From Martinezella rhizogenes (GTDB taxonomy: Bacteria > Pseudomonadota > Alphaproteobacteria > Rhizobiales > Rhizobiaceae): a stretch of DNA of 64,000 nucleotides. The stretch lies in contig NZ_SGNY01000001.1 of assembly GCF_007002745.1 (NCBI RefSeq), positions 248,001 to 312,000 of the forward strand. Direction: 5' to 3'. Position numbers and translations under genes: made by a program. The notes under the pieces are model-generated. The model saw nothing but the letters and a program-made list of their open reading frames with translations, was not told where the DNA came from and searched no databases. Position 1 is the first letter of the stretch. The number at the start of each line of letters is the position of its first letter. Below are positions 34,394 to 43,690 of this stretch, piece after piece.

Positions 34394-36493
34394 TCACACG
34401 GCGTCCTTGCCGGCCACCTTCAGCGCGAAGGCATATTCGAAGGCGATTTCTTCCAGCCGCTGGAAACGACCGGACTTGCCGCCATGGCCGGCCGCCATGT
34501 TGGTCTTGAGCAGGATCGGCGCTTCCCCCGTCGTCTTTTCGCGCAGCTTCGCCACCCATTTGGTCGGCTCCCAATAGGTCACACGCGGGTCGGTGAGGCC
34601 GGAAAGCGCCAGCAGCGGCGGATAGGGTTTTTCGCTGACATTGTCATAGGGACTATAGGCAGCGATCCAGCCATATTCCTCTGCCGATTCCAGCGGATTG
34701 CCCCATTCCGGCCATTCCGGCGGGGTCAGCGGCAGGGTGTCGTCCAGCATGGTGGTCAGCACGTCCACGAAGGGAACGGCGGCGATGATGCCGGCGAATT
34801 TTTCCGGCGCCATATTGGCAACGGCCCCCATCAGCATGCCGCCGGCTGAGCCGCCTTCGGCGATGATGCCCTCATACGAGGTGAAACCTTCCTGAACCAG
34901 ATGATCGGCAGCGGCGATGAAGTCCTTGAAGGTGTTCTGCTTGTCTTCCATCTTGCCGGTTTCGTACCATTCGAAACCCTTGTCCTTGCCGCCGCGAATA
35001 TGGGCGATGGCATAGATGAAACCACGGTCGGCGAGTGACAGTGTGGTGGTGGAGAAGGAGGCGGGAATGGTGATGCCGTAAGCGCCGTATCCATAGAGCA
35101 GGCAGGGGGCGGAACCGTCAAGCGCCACATCCTTGCGATAGAGCAGGGATACCGGCACCAGCTCGCCATCATGGGCAGGAGCCATGATGCGGCGCGTGAT
35201 GTAATCATCCGGATTGTGGCCGGAGGGCACTTCCTGCGTCTTCAGCAGCGTGCGCTCGCGCGTCACCATGTCGTAATCGAACAGCTGGCTCGGCGTCGTC
35301 ATCGAGGAATAGGAGAAGCGGATGACGTCGGTGTCATATTCCGCCGCGCCGTGCAGGCCAAGCGAATAGGCTTCCTCGGCAAAGGCGATGGAATGTTCCT
35401 CGCCCGTGCGACGATCGCGGATGACGATGCGCGGCAGGCCGTCGCGGCGCTCAAGCCAGATCAGGTGACGGGCATAAGCATCGACGGAAAGAATGAGACG
35501 GCCCGGCTCATGCGGGACGATCTCTTTCCAGTTCTCTTTGCCCGGTGCTGTGACCGGCGCTTCCACGATGCGGAAATCCTTGGCATCGCCGTCATTGGTG
35601 AGGATGAAGAAGACATCGCCGCCTTCGCACATCGAATATTCGATGCCTTCCTCGCGCTCCGCCACCACGGCAGGTTCGGCGGTCAGGTCGCTGGTGGAGA
35701 GAAGGCGATATTCGCTGGTCTCATGGTCGTGAATGTCGATGAAGATGAAATCGTCGAGAACCGACGCGCCGACGCCCATGAAGAAACCGGGATCCTTTTC
35801 CTCATAGACCAGCCGGTCTGCCGATTGCGGCTGGCCGATAATATGGTGGAAGACCTTGGAGGGGCGGTGGTTTTCGTCCTGCAGCGTATAAAAGAAGCTC
35901 TTGCCATCAGGCGCCCAGGCCCCGCCGCCACCGGTGTTTTCCACGACGTCGGCAAGGTCCTCGCCGGTTTCGAGGTTGCGGATGCGCAGCGTGAAATATT
36001 CCGAGCCCTTGTCGTCGTAACCCCAGATGCCGTGACTGTGGTCGGAGGACTGGTCGAGGCCGGCAAGCCGGAAATAATCCTTGCCCTCGGCCTCCTTGTC
36101 ACCATCAAGCAGCACGTGTTTTTCGCCGCCGCCGCGCGGGGTGCGGAAATAATGTGGCTGCTCGCCGCCGGTCACGAACAATGTCCCGTAAGCATAAGGC
36201 CCGTCATTGACGGGCACGGAGGAATCATCCTGCTTGATGCGGCCCTTCATTTCCGTGAACAGCTTTTCCTGAAGTGCCTTTGTGTCACCCATAGCGGCTT
36301 CCATATAGGCGTTTTCCGCCTCCAGATGGGCGCGGATGGCCGGGTCGAGCAGGGTGGGGTCCTTGAACATGGCCTGCCAGTTATCGGCCCGGAACCATGC
36401 GTAATCGTCGGTGCGGGTAATGCCGTGATGCGTGTCCTGAACGGGCCGTTTTTCGGCGGTCGGGGCGGCGGGCAGGTTCTTGAAAATCGGCAA
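34394..36493 (-). CDS. ptrB: Oligopeptidase B (protease II)
   Basis: About 699 residues if started at the TTG at 36493 (LPIFKNLPAAPTAEKRPV); a GTG at 36613 would add 40 poorly conserved residues. It is a serine peptidase of family S9A: an N-terminal beta-propeller to about residue 400, then the alpha/beta-hydrolase domain with the nucleophile in AEGGSAGGMLMG, Asp in GLTDPRVTYWEP and His in AAGHGGKSGR. HIRGGKDKGFEWYETGK is the S9A signature. It cleaves peptides after Arg or Lys in the cytoplasm. The start codon is uncertain. Confidence 0.92.
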   Translation of the reverse strand: MPIFKNLPAAPTAEKRPVQDTHHGITRTDDYAWFRADNWQAMFKDPTLLDPAIRAHLEAENAYMEAAMGDTKALQEKLFTEMKGRIKQDDSSVPVNDGPYAYGTLFVTGGEQPHYFRTPRGGGEKHVLLDGDKEAEGKDYFRLAGLDQSSDHSHGIWGYDDKGSEYFTLRIRNLETGEDLADVVENTGGGGAWAPDGKSFFYTLQDENHRPSKVFHHIIGQPQSADRLVYEEKDPGFFMGVGASVLDDFIFIDIHDHETSEYRLLSTSDLTAEPAVVAEREEGIEYSMCEGGDVFFILTNDGDAKDFRIVEAPVTAPGKENWKEIVPHEPGRLILSVDAYARHLIWLERRDGLPRIVIRDRRTGEEHSIAFAEEAYSLGLHGAAEYDTDVIRFSYSSMTTPSQLFDYDMVTRERTLLKTQEVPSGHNPDDYITRRIMAPAHDGELVPVSLLYRKDVALDGSAPCLLYGYGAYGITIPASFSTTTLSLADRGFIYAIAHIRGGKDKGFEWYETGKMEDKQNTFKDFIAAADHLVQEGFTSYEGIIAEGGSAGGMLMGAVANMAPEKFAGIIAAVPFVDVLTTMLDDTLPLTPPEWPEWGNPLESAEEYGWIAAYSPYDNVSEKPYPPLLALSGLTDPRVTYWEPTKWVAKLREKTTGEAPILLKTNMAAGHGGKSGRFQRLEEIAFEYAFALKVAGKDAV

Positions 36494-36729
36494 GGGAAAC
36501 TCGCTTTCCTGTAAAAATCCATGGGCGATACCAGGGTGTGGCACCAAGATGTAGAGTGACCCTACCGGCCGATCAAGTTTCAAATCTCCACAGGCGTTAT
36601 GCGGCTTGGGCACAATTTGGTCAGCTTTCGATCACATTTTGGCAATATCCGGCAAATCAGCGATGATGGATGCAGGCCACCCGGCCTGCCGCCCACCACA
36701 AGAACAAACGAAAAAACTGACAGGATCCC

Positions 36730-37131
36730 ATGCGAAAGCTTCTTCCCGCTGCCCTTTCTGCCTTTTTCCTTGGCTTGCAGGCCTTTACTCCCGCTTTCGC
36801 GATCGACGCCAGCGTCATGCGGCAGCTGAATGCGCTTGCCCCGGAAGAGCGCCTGGAGCAGCGTTGCGATATCGAGGCGATGGAGAGGATAGCGACGGAA
36901 CAGAAGGGCATGCGGCCGGACAAGGTCATCGCTTATACCTTCGGTGATCCGGAAGTTGGCAAAAACTCCATCAAGGCGCCGGGCGCGGTCTTTAGAAGTT
37001 CCGGCGAATGGTACAAGCTCAAATACAAGTGCCAGCTGAAGAGCGACAGCCTCAGCATCCAGTCCTTCGATTACCGCGTTGGCGACCGGATTCCCGAGGA
37101 GCAGTGGAAGAAGTTGTATCTTTATGACTAA
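36730..37131 (+). CDS. Secreted DUF930-family protein
   Basis: 133 residues with a signal peptide (RKLLPAALSAFFLGLQAFTPAFA, about 1-24). The DUF930 pattern follows: LNALAPEERLEQRCDIEAMERI and DKVIAYTFGDP, with a second cysteine in YKCQLKSD, probably a disulfide in the periplasm. The family is widespread in Rhizobiales and functionally uncharacterised. CAGGATCCC precedes the ATG. Confidence 0.85.
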   Translation: MRKLLPAALSAFFLGLQAFTPAFAIDASVMRQLNALAPEERLEQRCDIEAMERIATEQKGMRPDKVIAYTFGDPEVGKNSIKAPGAVFRSSGEWYKLKYKCQLKSDSLSIQSFDYRVGDRIPEEQWKKLYLYD

Positions 37132-37236
37132 GCAAGGATTTTTTCGGTTGCGGGCAGGGGTTTAGCCGCCGCTTTTCTTGCCGCTCCGCCACCGGCTCTG
37201 TAACCCTGCTTGCCGATCAAAGCGAGGGAGACGGGC

Positions 37237-38145
37237 ATGGCGACACGATTCAAGGGACTTTCGGCTTTTCCGATCACGCCGGCCGATGAGGCCGGGCGGG
37301 TGGACACGCAGGCCTTCTCCGCCCTGATCGAGCGGCTGGATGTGGCGGCGGTCGATTCCGTCGGCATTCTCGGCAGCACCGGCATCTATATGTATCTCAC
37401 ACGGGAAGAGAGACGCCGCGCCATCGAGGCGGCAGCCGCCATCCTCAAGGGCAGGCGCATATTGATGGCCGGCGTCGGCGCATTGCGCACCGATGAGGCC
37501 GTGGCGCTGGCCAGGGATGCGGAAGCCGCCGGCGCCGATGCCCTGTTGCTGGCACCCGTCTCCTACACGCCGCTGACGCAGGAAGAGGCCTATCACCATT
37601 TCGCCGCCGTGGCGGGCGCGACGGCCCTGCCGCTTGCCATCTACAACAACCCGACGACGACGCGCTTTACGTTCAGCGACGAGCTTCTGGTGCGGCTTGC
37701 CTATATCCCCAATATCCGTGCCATCAAGATGCCGCTGTCGGCCGATTCCGATTATGCCGGTGAGCTCGCGCGGCTGAGACCGAAGCTGTCGGATGATTTC
37801 GCCATTGGTTACAGCGGTGACTGGGGCTGCGCCGAGGCGACACTGGCCGGCGGCGACACCTGGTACAGCGTGGTTGCCGGCCTGCTGCCGGTTCCAGCCC
37901 TGCAATTGATGCGGGCGGCTCAGGCCAAGAATGCGGAAGAGGCAAAGAGGATCGATGCGGCCTTCCAGCCGCTCTGGGCGCTGTTCAAGGAATTCGGCAG
38001 CATCCGCGTGGTTTACGCCGCCGCCAACATCCTGCAACTGACGGCGTGCGAACCGCCCCGGCCAATCCTGCCGCTCACCAGCGCGGAACGCCAGCGGGTG
38101 GAAGAGGCGCTGGACGTCCTGTCCGCGCTGGAAACCGCGCCATAA
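37237..38145 (+). CDS. DapA/N-acetylneuraminate-lyase family aldolase
   Basis: 302 residues from the ATG at 37237 (GAGGGAGACGGGC upstream). It is a TIM-barrel class I aldolase: Y136 (AIYNNPTT) and Schiff-base K164 (RAIKMPLSAD) are present. The GTTGE loop of true dihydrodipicolinate synthases is replaced by GSTGIYMYL, so lysine biosynthesis is unlikely and a sugar-acid or hydroxyproline-type substrate is possible. It stands alone, followed by the deacetylase gene 52 bases on. Confidence 0.88.
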   Translation: MATRFKGLSAFPITPADEAGRVDTQAFSALIERLDVAAVDSVGILGSTGIYMYLTREERRRAIEAAAAILKGRRILMAGVGALRTDEAVALARDAEAAGADALLLAPVSYTPLTQEEAYHHFAAVAGATALPLAIYNNPTTTRFTFSDELLVRLAYIPNIRAIKMPLSADSDYAGELARLRPKLSDDFAIGYSGDWGCAEATLAGGDTWYSVVAGLLPVPALQLMRAAQAKNAEEAKRIDAAFQPLWALFKEFGSIRVVYAAANILQLTACEPPRPILPLTSAERQRVEEALDVLSALETAP

Positions 38146-38197
38146 TTCGGGCGCTTTGCGGGCGGATTGCCACGTCCTTACACTTCGGAAAACCAAA

Positions 38198-38923
38198 ATG
38201 CTGCGTCGCCTCTTCATTGCCGCCCTGTTAGTCTCTGCTTCATCCGCCGCATTCGCGGGCACCGGCCTTGTCGAGCCGACGCTGAAGATGACGCCGCAGC
38301 ATGACGGCAAGGTGCGGGTGGCGATGACGCTGGATGCCTGCATGGGCAAGACCGATCACCGCATTCTCGATACGCTGGTGAAGGAGCGCATTCCGGCAAC
38401 GATCTTCGTTACTGCCCGCTGGCTGAAACACAATGGCGAAGCGCTCGCCGTGCTCATGGCGCATCCGGATCTGTTCGAGATCGAAAATCACGGCGAAAAC
38501 CATGTGCCGGCAGTGGACAAGCCGGTTTCCATCTACGGTATCGCCGCCGCCGGTTCGGAAGCGGCGGTTGAGCAGGAAGTGGAGGGCGGTCGCCAGGCCA
38601 TCGTCGCCGCCACCGGCCTGCAGCCGCAATGGTTCCGTGGTGCGACGGCCAAATATACCAATTCGTCGATGTCCACCATCAACCGGCTCGGCATGCGGGT
38701 GGCCGGTTATTCTGTCAATGGCGATGGCGGCTCGCTGCTCGGTGCGGCGATGACGGCAAAACACATCGCCTCGGCAAAAGATGGCGACGTCATCATCTCC
38801 CACATCAACCAGCCCACCCATGAGGCGGGCGAGGGCGTGGTGAAAGGCCTTCTGGCGCTGAAAGCCCGTGGCGTCATCTTCGCCCGACTGGACGACCCAT
38901 CCTTCGCGCCGCCGGGGAACTGA
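38198..38923 (+). CDS. Secreted polysaccharide deacetylase (NodB-like)
   Basis: 241 residues from the ATG at 38198, with a signal peptide (LRRLFIAALLVSASSAAFA). The NodB fold is seen: motif 1 is AMTLDACMG (D46, in place of the usual TFDDG), motif 2 is FEIENHGENH (His ligands), then QPQWFRGATAKY and DVIISHINQP. It probably removes acetyl groups from a cell-wall or exopolysaccharide. Its last codons and the following 50 bases are duplicated at 39110-39160 together with a RIME element. Confidence 0.9.
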   Translation: MLRRLFIAALLVSASSAAFAGTGLVEPTLKMTPQHDGKVRVAMTLDACMGKTDHRILDTLVKERIPATIFVTARWLKHNGEALAVLMAHPDLFEIENHGENHVPAVDKPVSIYGIAAAGSEAAVEQEVEGGRQAIVAATGLQPQWFRGATAKYTNSSMSTINRLGMRVAGYSVNGDGGSLLGAAMTAKHIASAKDGDVIISHINQPTHEAGEGVVKGLLALKARGVIFARLDDPSFAPPGN

Positions 38924-38945
38924 TCTGCAAGGTTGCCGCATATTT

Positions 38946-39064
38946 CTTCTCCCCACCAGGAAGAAGATGCCCGAAGGGCAGATGAGGGGGCAACGTTGCC
39001 GAATATCTCTGCCCTTGCCCCCTCATCCGGCGCTGCGCGCCACCTTCTCCCCGGCGGGGAGAAG
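38946..39064. repeat. RIME-like palindromic intergenic element, copy A3
   Basis: Degenerate left end (CTTCTCCCCACCAGGAAGAAG) and intact right end (CTTCTCCCCGGCGGGGAGAAG); inner GCCCGAAGGGCAGATGAGGG and CCCCTCATCCGGCGCTGCGC. It forms a tandem with A4. Confidence 0.85.
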
Positions 39065-39109
39065 AAATATGCGGTGCTTGCTCGCTTCACTGGAAGCAGC
39101 AGTCGTCAA

Positions 39110-39160
39110 GGCTGGATGGACCCATCCTTCGCGCCGCGGGGGAACTGATCCGCAACGTTG
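39110..39160. repeat. Duplicated 3' end of the deacetylase gene
   Basis: GACCCATCCTTCGCGCCGCG, then GGGGAACTGATCCGCAACG, repeats the last codons, stop and trailer of the deacetylase gene (38891-38937) with a few changes. It precedes RIME copy A4 as the original precedes A3, so gene end and element were duplicated as one block. Confidence 0.8.
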
Positions 39161-39170
39161 CCAACGGTTT

Positions 39171-39288
39171 CTTCTCCCCGCCGGGGAGAAGATGCCCGAA
39201 GGGCAGATGAGGGGGCCAGCTCTCCGCATATCTCTACCGTCACCCCCTCATCCGGCGCTGCGCGCCACCTTCTCCCCGGCGGGGAGAA
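39171..39288. repeat. RIME-like palindromic intergenic element, copy A4
   Basis: Intact ends (CTTCTCCCCGCCGGGGAGAAG and CTTCTCCCCGGCGGGGAGAAG), with the same inner sequences as A3, 225 bases away. It lies upstream of ada. Confidence 0.85.
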
Positions 39289-39409
39289 GAAATGGGCGGC
39301 CCCCGCTCACTCCGCTGGCGATGTTTCTCCCGAAGAAGCAGGAAACATCATCTACATCCACGCCCGTTTTTCGGCGGCGCAGACCGGAAAATTGCGCTAG
39401 CATCCTCCC

Positions 39410-40507
39410 ATGATGCTGTTCAAACGCCCCGACACCGAAACCCTGTATTCCGCCCTTGTGAACAAGGACCCCGCCTATGAAGGCGTGGCCTATGTCTGCG
39501 TGACCTCGACCAAGATCTTCTGTCGCTTCACCTGCACGGCGCGAAAGCCGAAGATCGAAAATTGCCGGTTCCGTGAGACCATCGCCGAATGCCTGGAGGC
39601 GGGTTTCCGCCCCTGCAAGCGCTGCAAGCCGATGTTGTCCTATGGTACCGCCGACGAGACCGTCACTTCGCTTCTGACGGCGCTGGAAAGCGAACCGGCG
39701 CGGCGCTGGTGCGAGGAGGATGTGGTGGCGCTGGGACACGATCCTTCCACCGTGCGCCGCACCTTCAAACGTCGTTTCGGCATGAGTTTTCTGGAAATCG
39801 CCCGGCTGCGCCGGCTGGGAGACGCGGCGACGAGCCTTGCCTCCGGCGAGGCGGTGATCGGCGCTCAGATCGATGCGGGTTACGAATCCGGCAGTGGCTT
39901 TCGCTCGGCGATCAACCAGTTCTTCGGCACCTCGCCCGTCGCCATGAAGGGCAAGGGGTTTTTGAAGGGTGACTGGATCGATACGCCGATCGGCCCGATG
40001 TTGATCGTTGCCGACGATCATGCCCTGCATCTGCTCGAATTCGCCGACCGGCCGGCGCTTGCCGCCGAGCTGAAGCGGCTGAAGACCCGCACCGGCGCGG
40101 ATATGGTGCTGGGCCGCACTGCGGTGACCGGACAGATCGAAGCGGAGCTCAAAGCCTATTTCGCCGGCAGTTCGGCTGCCTTCGAAACCCGCCTTGCCGG
40201 CCACGGCACGCCCTTCGAGCGCGATGTCTGGCGCAACCTGCGGGAAATTCCGGTGGGGGAGATCGTCAGCTATTCCTCACTCGCAACCAGCATGGACAGG
40301 TCATCCGCCGTGCGCGCCGTGGCCCGCGCCAATGGCGCCAACCAGATCGCCATCGTCGTTCCCTGCCACCGGGTGCTGGGGGCGGATGGCAGCCTGACCG
40401 GTTATGGTGGAGGGCTGTGGCGGAAGAAATGGCTGATAGAGCACGAGCGTCGCATGGCGGGCGTGCTGGCGGAGGCGCAGGCGCAGGGAATGCCGCTCGC
40501 TTCATGA
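39410..40507 (+). CDS. ada: Ada: methylphosphotriester/O6-methylguanine DNA methyltransferase and transcriptional activator
   Basis: 365 residues with the full Ada layout. The N-terminal zinc domain has C38, C42, C69 and C72 (FCRFTC, CKRCKP), with C38 the methylphosphotriester acceptor. A helix-turn-helix of AraC type follows (about 95-180, FKRRFGMSFLEIARLRRL). The C-terminal alkyltransferase domain has the acceptor cysteine in IVVPCHRVLG. It repairs methylated DNA and, once methylated at C38, activates the adaptive response. It is single, not in an operon with alkA or alkB here. Confidence 0.95.
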   Translation: MMLFKRPDTETLYSALVNKDPAYEGVAYVCVTSTKIFCRFTCTARKPKIENCRFRETIAECLEAGFRPCKRCKPMLSYGTADETVTSLLTALESEPARRWCEEDVVALGHDPSTVRRTFKRRFGMSFLEIARLRRLGDAATSLASGEAVIGAQIDAGYESGSGFRSAINQFFGTSPVAMKGKGFLKGDWIDTPIGPMLIVADDHALHLLEFADRPALAAELKRLKTRTGADMVLGRTAVTGQIEAELKAYFAGSSAAFETRLAGHGTPFERDVWRNLREIPVGEIVSYSSLATSMDRSSAVRAVARANGANQIAIVVPCHRVLGADGSLTGYGGGLWRKKWLIEHERRMAGVLAEAQAQGMPLAS

Positions 40508-40565
40508 GCGGCGTGGCTTTGTTGGGTTTTGAGAGGGTGTCCGTTGACGGCGGGCGCTTGTGGTT

Positions 40566-40723
40566 TACCCCCCTCTGCCCTGCCGGGCATCTCCCCCTCA
40601 AGGGGGGAGATCGATCTGCGGCAAGGTCTCGCCCATCTCAACGTCTGCGAATGAAGCGGTGGTAGCGCCGCTTGCCGATCTCCCCCCTTGAGGGGGAGAT
40701 GCCCGGCAGGGCAGAGGGGGGTA
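40566..40723. repeat. Palindromic intergenic repeat family B, copy B2
   Basis: TACCCCCCTCTGCCCTGCCG to CGGCAGGGCAGAGGGGGGTA with inner inverted CATCTCCCCCTCAAGGGGGG and CCCCCCTTGAGGGGGAGATG. It fills most of the convergent gap 40508-40807, which has no gene. Confidence 0.85.
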
Positions 40724-40807
40724 AAGCCCCACACGCCCTCCGTCAAAGGACAACCTCCTGACAGCTCAAACCCGGGGCGCTTCGCACTTCCGCCGGAAAA
40801 CCGCCGG

Positions 40808-41992
40808 TCAATCCGGCAGTTTCGGCACTACCCGGCGCGAGGGAAACAGCTCGCGCGTCACCGTCATGGCAATCAGCGACAGCGGCAGGGCCAGCATGGC
40901 GCCGGCCGCACCCCACATCCATGTCCAGAAGATGATCATCACGAAGACGAGGAACGGGTTGATTTCCATGTTGCGGCCCACGACAGCGGGAAAGGCGAGG
41001 TTTTCCATCAACAGGTGAATGGTGAAGAAGATCGCCGCCGGCATGAGTGCGAGAATCATGTTGTCATGGGTGATGATGCCGGCCACCGTCAGCGATATCG
41101 TCATGGCGGTGATGCCGAGAAACGGTACGAAGCTGGAGAGGAAGGCGAACAGCCCCCACAGAAGCGGCATGGCGAGCCCGCCGAAATAGGCGATGATCAC
41201 CATCGTCACGCCAAGCCCGGCATAGATCAGCGCTGCCGTGGCGAAATAGGTGCCGAGCACTTCTTCCACCGAGCCGATGATGCGGATGGTTCTGAGCCGC
41301 TGGTGGCGGGCGGGAAAGGCCATGATGATCGCCTTGCGCAGCCGCAGCCGGCTATAGAGAAACATCAGCAGCGCGGCGAGGAAGATCAGCCCCTGAATGA
41401 CGGCGGGGGTGATGTTAGCGCCGAGCACGGAAATGATCTCGCCGCTGCGCGAAATCAGCGACTCCATCGACATGGATCCCATGCTGAAACTGGCTGCCGA
41501 GATATTCAGCCATCTGAGACTTTGCAGATAGGGCAGGAAGCGGTCGATGCTGCGCTCCACCAGCGCCGGCCCTTCCGAAGCGAGCAGGGAAAGCGGTTCG
41601 CTCAGTGAATTGACCACGAAAAACATCACCGCCGCCACCAGCGTGGAGAGGATAAGCGCGACACCGAAGCCGGGAATGCCGTAAGAGCCGAGTTTTTCGG
41701 CGGCGATGCCGAGGATCATGCCGACCACGATGGCCATCACCACCGGGATGAGGATGAGCGACAATTCGTGAATGACCGCCATCAGCATGATGAGGAAAAT
41801 GCCGATCACCGACCAGGCGACAACGACATCAAGCGCTTCGCGGCCGAGCGGCTGCTGGCTGCGCGCATCGTCGCGGCGTGAAGCGAAGGCAGGGGTTTCC
41901 AGCGGATCCGCCCTTGTCACCGGCGCGGCGCCGCCGCTGGCCACGTGATGGCCCAAAGTGCCGGTCTTGTCCGGTCTGGCATTTTCATTCAT
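40808..41992 (-). CDS. AI-2E transporter family (TqsA/PerM-like) membrane protein
   Basis: 394 residues from the ATG at 41992 (GGGGGAC upstream). About 60 polar N-terminal residues precede seven or eight membrane helices. The family signature includes the C-terminal PFLVFVMIIFWTWMWGAAGAMLALPL. Members have been linked to autoinducer-2 export (TqsA) or Na+/H+ antiport; the role here is open. It is convergent with ada. Confidence 0.9.
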   Translation of the reverse strand: MNENARPDKTGTLGHHVASGGAAPVTRADPLETPAFASRRDDARSQQPLGREALDVVVAWSVIGIFLIMLMAVIHELSLILIPVVMAIVVGMILGIAAEKLGSYGIPGFGVALILSTLVAAVMFFVVNSLSEPLSLLASEGPALVERSIDRFLPYLQSLRWLNISAASFSMGSMSMESLISRSGEIISVLGANITPAVIQGLIFLAALLMFLYSRLRLRKAIIMAFPARHQRLRTIRIIGSVEEVLGTYFATAALIYAGLGVTMVIIAYFGGLAMPLLWGLFAFLSSFVPFLGITAMTISLTVAGIITHDNMILALMPAAIFFTIHLLMENLAFPAVVGRNMEINPFLVFVMIIFWTWMWGAAGAMLALPLSLIAMTVTRELFPSRRVVPKLPD

Positions 41993-42078
41993 CGAACAGT
42001 CCCCCAATAAGGGCACAAACGTTCGAAAAATATGGCGGTTCCGGGGCGGCGCAAATTTTTGGCCGCCCCTTTTTACGT

Positions 42079-42939
42079 TTATGCGGAAAGCTTTAGTCCG
42101 ATGCCCCATGGGTCTTTCAGAACGATGCCATCGCTTTGCCGCTCGGTCGCGATTTCCAGCCTGTCGAGCGCGGCAACAGCCCTGTCGAGTGCTTCAGGCT
42201 CGTTGAATTTCAGCGAGTAACCGGCAAGCCCCGTCATATTGTCCTTGCGTGCCGCAGCACCCCGGCTGTTCCAGATATTGGCGGCCACATGGTGGTGATA
42301 GGCCCCGGAGCCGAAGAAGCTTGCGCCCGGATACCGCGCCATGATGTTCAGCCCCAGTACGTCACGATAAAATTCATCCGCCTGCGGAATATTGCCGACC
42401 TGCAGATGAATATGGCCGATGGCCGTTCCCTCCGCAGCACCTGCGAAAGCGGTTTTCGGCGCGCTGTCGTAAAGCGCCTGCAGATTGAGGGCGAGGGTGG
42501 CCATTTCCACCGTACCATCAGGCTGGTAGGTCCATTCCGATGGCTGCCGGTCGCGATAGACCTCGATGCCGTTGCCTTCCGGGTCGGCAAGGTAGATCGC
42601 CTCGCTGACCAGATGGTCGGACGCGCCCTGAAGCTGCACGTTGTTATGGGCGGCATGCGCCAGCCATTGCGCCAGATCATCGCGGCTCGGCATCAGGAAG
42701 GCGGTGTGGAACAGGCCGGCGGCATTGCGCGGCGCGCGTTCCGCCGCATTGGAGGTGGAAAGCGTCAAGAGCGGCTGGCCATTCACACCCAGAACCTCGC
42801 CGCTCTGGTTCTTTTCAAGGACCGAAAGGCCGATGATCTTCTGGTAGAAATCCGAAACCCGCGGCAGATCGTGGACGACGAGATGAGCCTGACCGACATA
42901 GGCCGGTCGCGTCAGGGCGAATTGTTTGATTTCACTCAT
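42079..42939 (-). CDS. Two-domain VOC protein, catechol-2,3-dioxygenase-like (CatE type)
   Basis: 286 residues from the ATG at 42939 (GGAG 6 bases upstream). Two extradiol-type VOC repeats: VGQAHLVVHDLPRVSDFYQKIIGL (His18 as ligand) and IGHIHLQVGNIPQADEFYRDVLGL, then GAYHHHVAANIW and a final DPEGNGIEVY in the first half. The pattern resembles Bacillus CatE/YfiE-like ring-cleaving dioxygenases that meet quinone or catechol stress. The substrate is unknown. Confidence 0.88.
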   Translation of the reverse strand: MSEIKQFALTRPAYVGQAHLVVHDLPRVSDFYQKIIGLSVLEKNQSGEVLGVNGQPLLTLSTSNAAERAPRNAAGLFHTAFLMPSRDDLAQWLAHAAHNNVQLQGASDHLVSEAIYLADPEGNGIEVYRDRQPSEWTYQPDGTVEMATLALNLQALYDSAPKTAFAGAAEGTAIGHIHLQVGNIPQADEFYRDVLGLNIMARYPGASFFGSGAYHHHVAANIWNSRGAAARKDNMTGLAGYSLKFNEPEALDRAVAALDRLEIATERQSDGIVLKDPWGIGLKLSA

Positions 42940-43126
42940 CATAATCTCCATATTGAATATGACGCGCCGGAAAGCGGATCGGCGGTCACCGGCATTGGCC
43001 GACGCCGCTTTGCGGCGTTTGTCTGTGGTGAATATGGGCGGATTTCGTCGTTCAGCAAAGATCGCCGTCTGGCGATTGACCGTCCACTATTCGTTGACAA
43101 TGCCCTGTCGCGAGACCCGCACAGCC

Positions 43127-43140
43127 TTGACTTCGATCAA
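43127..43140 (+). promoter_or_regulatory. FNR/FixK-type box upstream of the universal stress protein gene
   Basis: TTGACTTCGATCAA matches the TTGAT-N4-ATCAA consensus of FNR/FixK activators in all but one position. It is centred 85 bases before the start codon, with an AT-rich -10-like stretch (CAAATATGA) about 25 bases downstream of the box, the spacing expected for a class II activator site. Confidence 0.6.
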
Positions 43141-43218
43141 GGCGGATCAGGCGATAGCAGGCAAATATGAGCTTGAGCACGACACGCGAAACGGCGGAAT
43201 AAGCCAAAGGAGACAGCC

Positions 43219-43629
43219 ATGTACAAGAAGATCATCGTACCGGTAGACCTCAGCGCCACCGACAAGGGGGAAAAGATCCTCGCAAAAGCCAAGGCGCTGC
43301 TGGACCCCGATGGCGAGATCGTCCTCATCAACGTGGTTGAGGAACTGCCCGGTTACATGGCGATCGACCTGCCGGTCGACCTTATTGAAAACGCCATCAA
43401 GGACGCCAAGGCGAAACTTGCGGAGCTGAAGGCAAAGAGCGGATTTAACGGCAGCCAGGAAATCAGAAGTGGCGCACCGGCGCGTGAGATCATCGCCGCC
43501 GCGGAGGACCACAAGGCCGACCTCATCATCATCGCGTCGCATACGCCTGATTTCAGCAATTATTTCATCGGCGCCACCGCCGACCGCGTGGTGCGCCACG
43601 CCAAATGCTCGGTGCTGATCGACCGGTAA
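43219..43629 (+). CDS. Universal stress protein (UspA family)
   Basis: 136 residues, one Usp domain: MYKKIIVPVDLSATDKGEK at the start and the nucleotide-binding C-terminus LIIIASHTPDFSNYFIGATADRVVRHAKCSVLIDR. The G-2X-G-9X-G(S/T) ATP motif is replaced (ASHTPDFSNYFIGATA), so ATP binding is doubtful. AAAGGAGACAGCC gives a strong ribosome site. An FNR/FixK-type box upstream suggests induction at low oxygen. It is 61 bases before a DksA-like gene and probably shares its transcript. Confidence 0.92.
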   Translation: MYKKIIVPVDLSATDKGEKILAKAKALLDPDGEIVLINVVEELPGYMAIDLPVDLIENAIKDAKAKLAELKAKSGFNGSQEIRSGAPAREIIAAAEDHKADLIIIASHTPDFSNYFIGATADRVVRHAKCSVLIDR

Positions 43630-43690
43630 AAAGCGGCCATCAAAAGGGTTCCGGGCGAATGGCCGCCCGCACCGGCTGGAGGAAAACACC

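Noticed and set aside
35171-36514. 447-codon plus-strand frame opposite ptrB
   Set aside because: Antisense shadow of a well-supported S9A peptidase; no ribosome site or recognisable domain.
37237-38145. Naming the aldolase dapA
   Set aside because: The GTTGE loop of dihydrodipicolinate synthase is replaced by GSTGIY; only the Tyr and Lys of the wider family are conserved.
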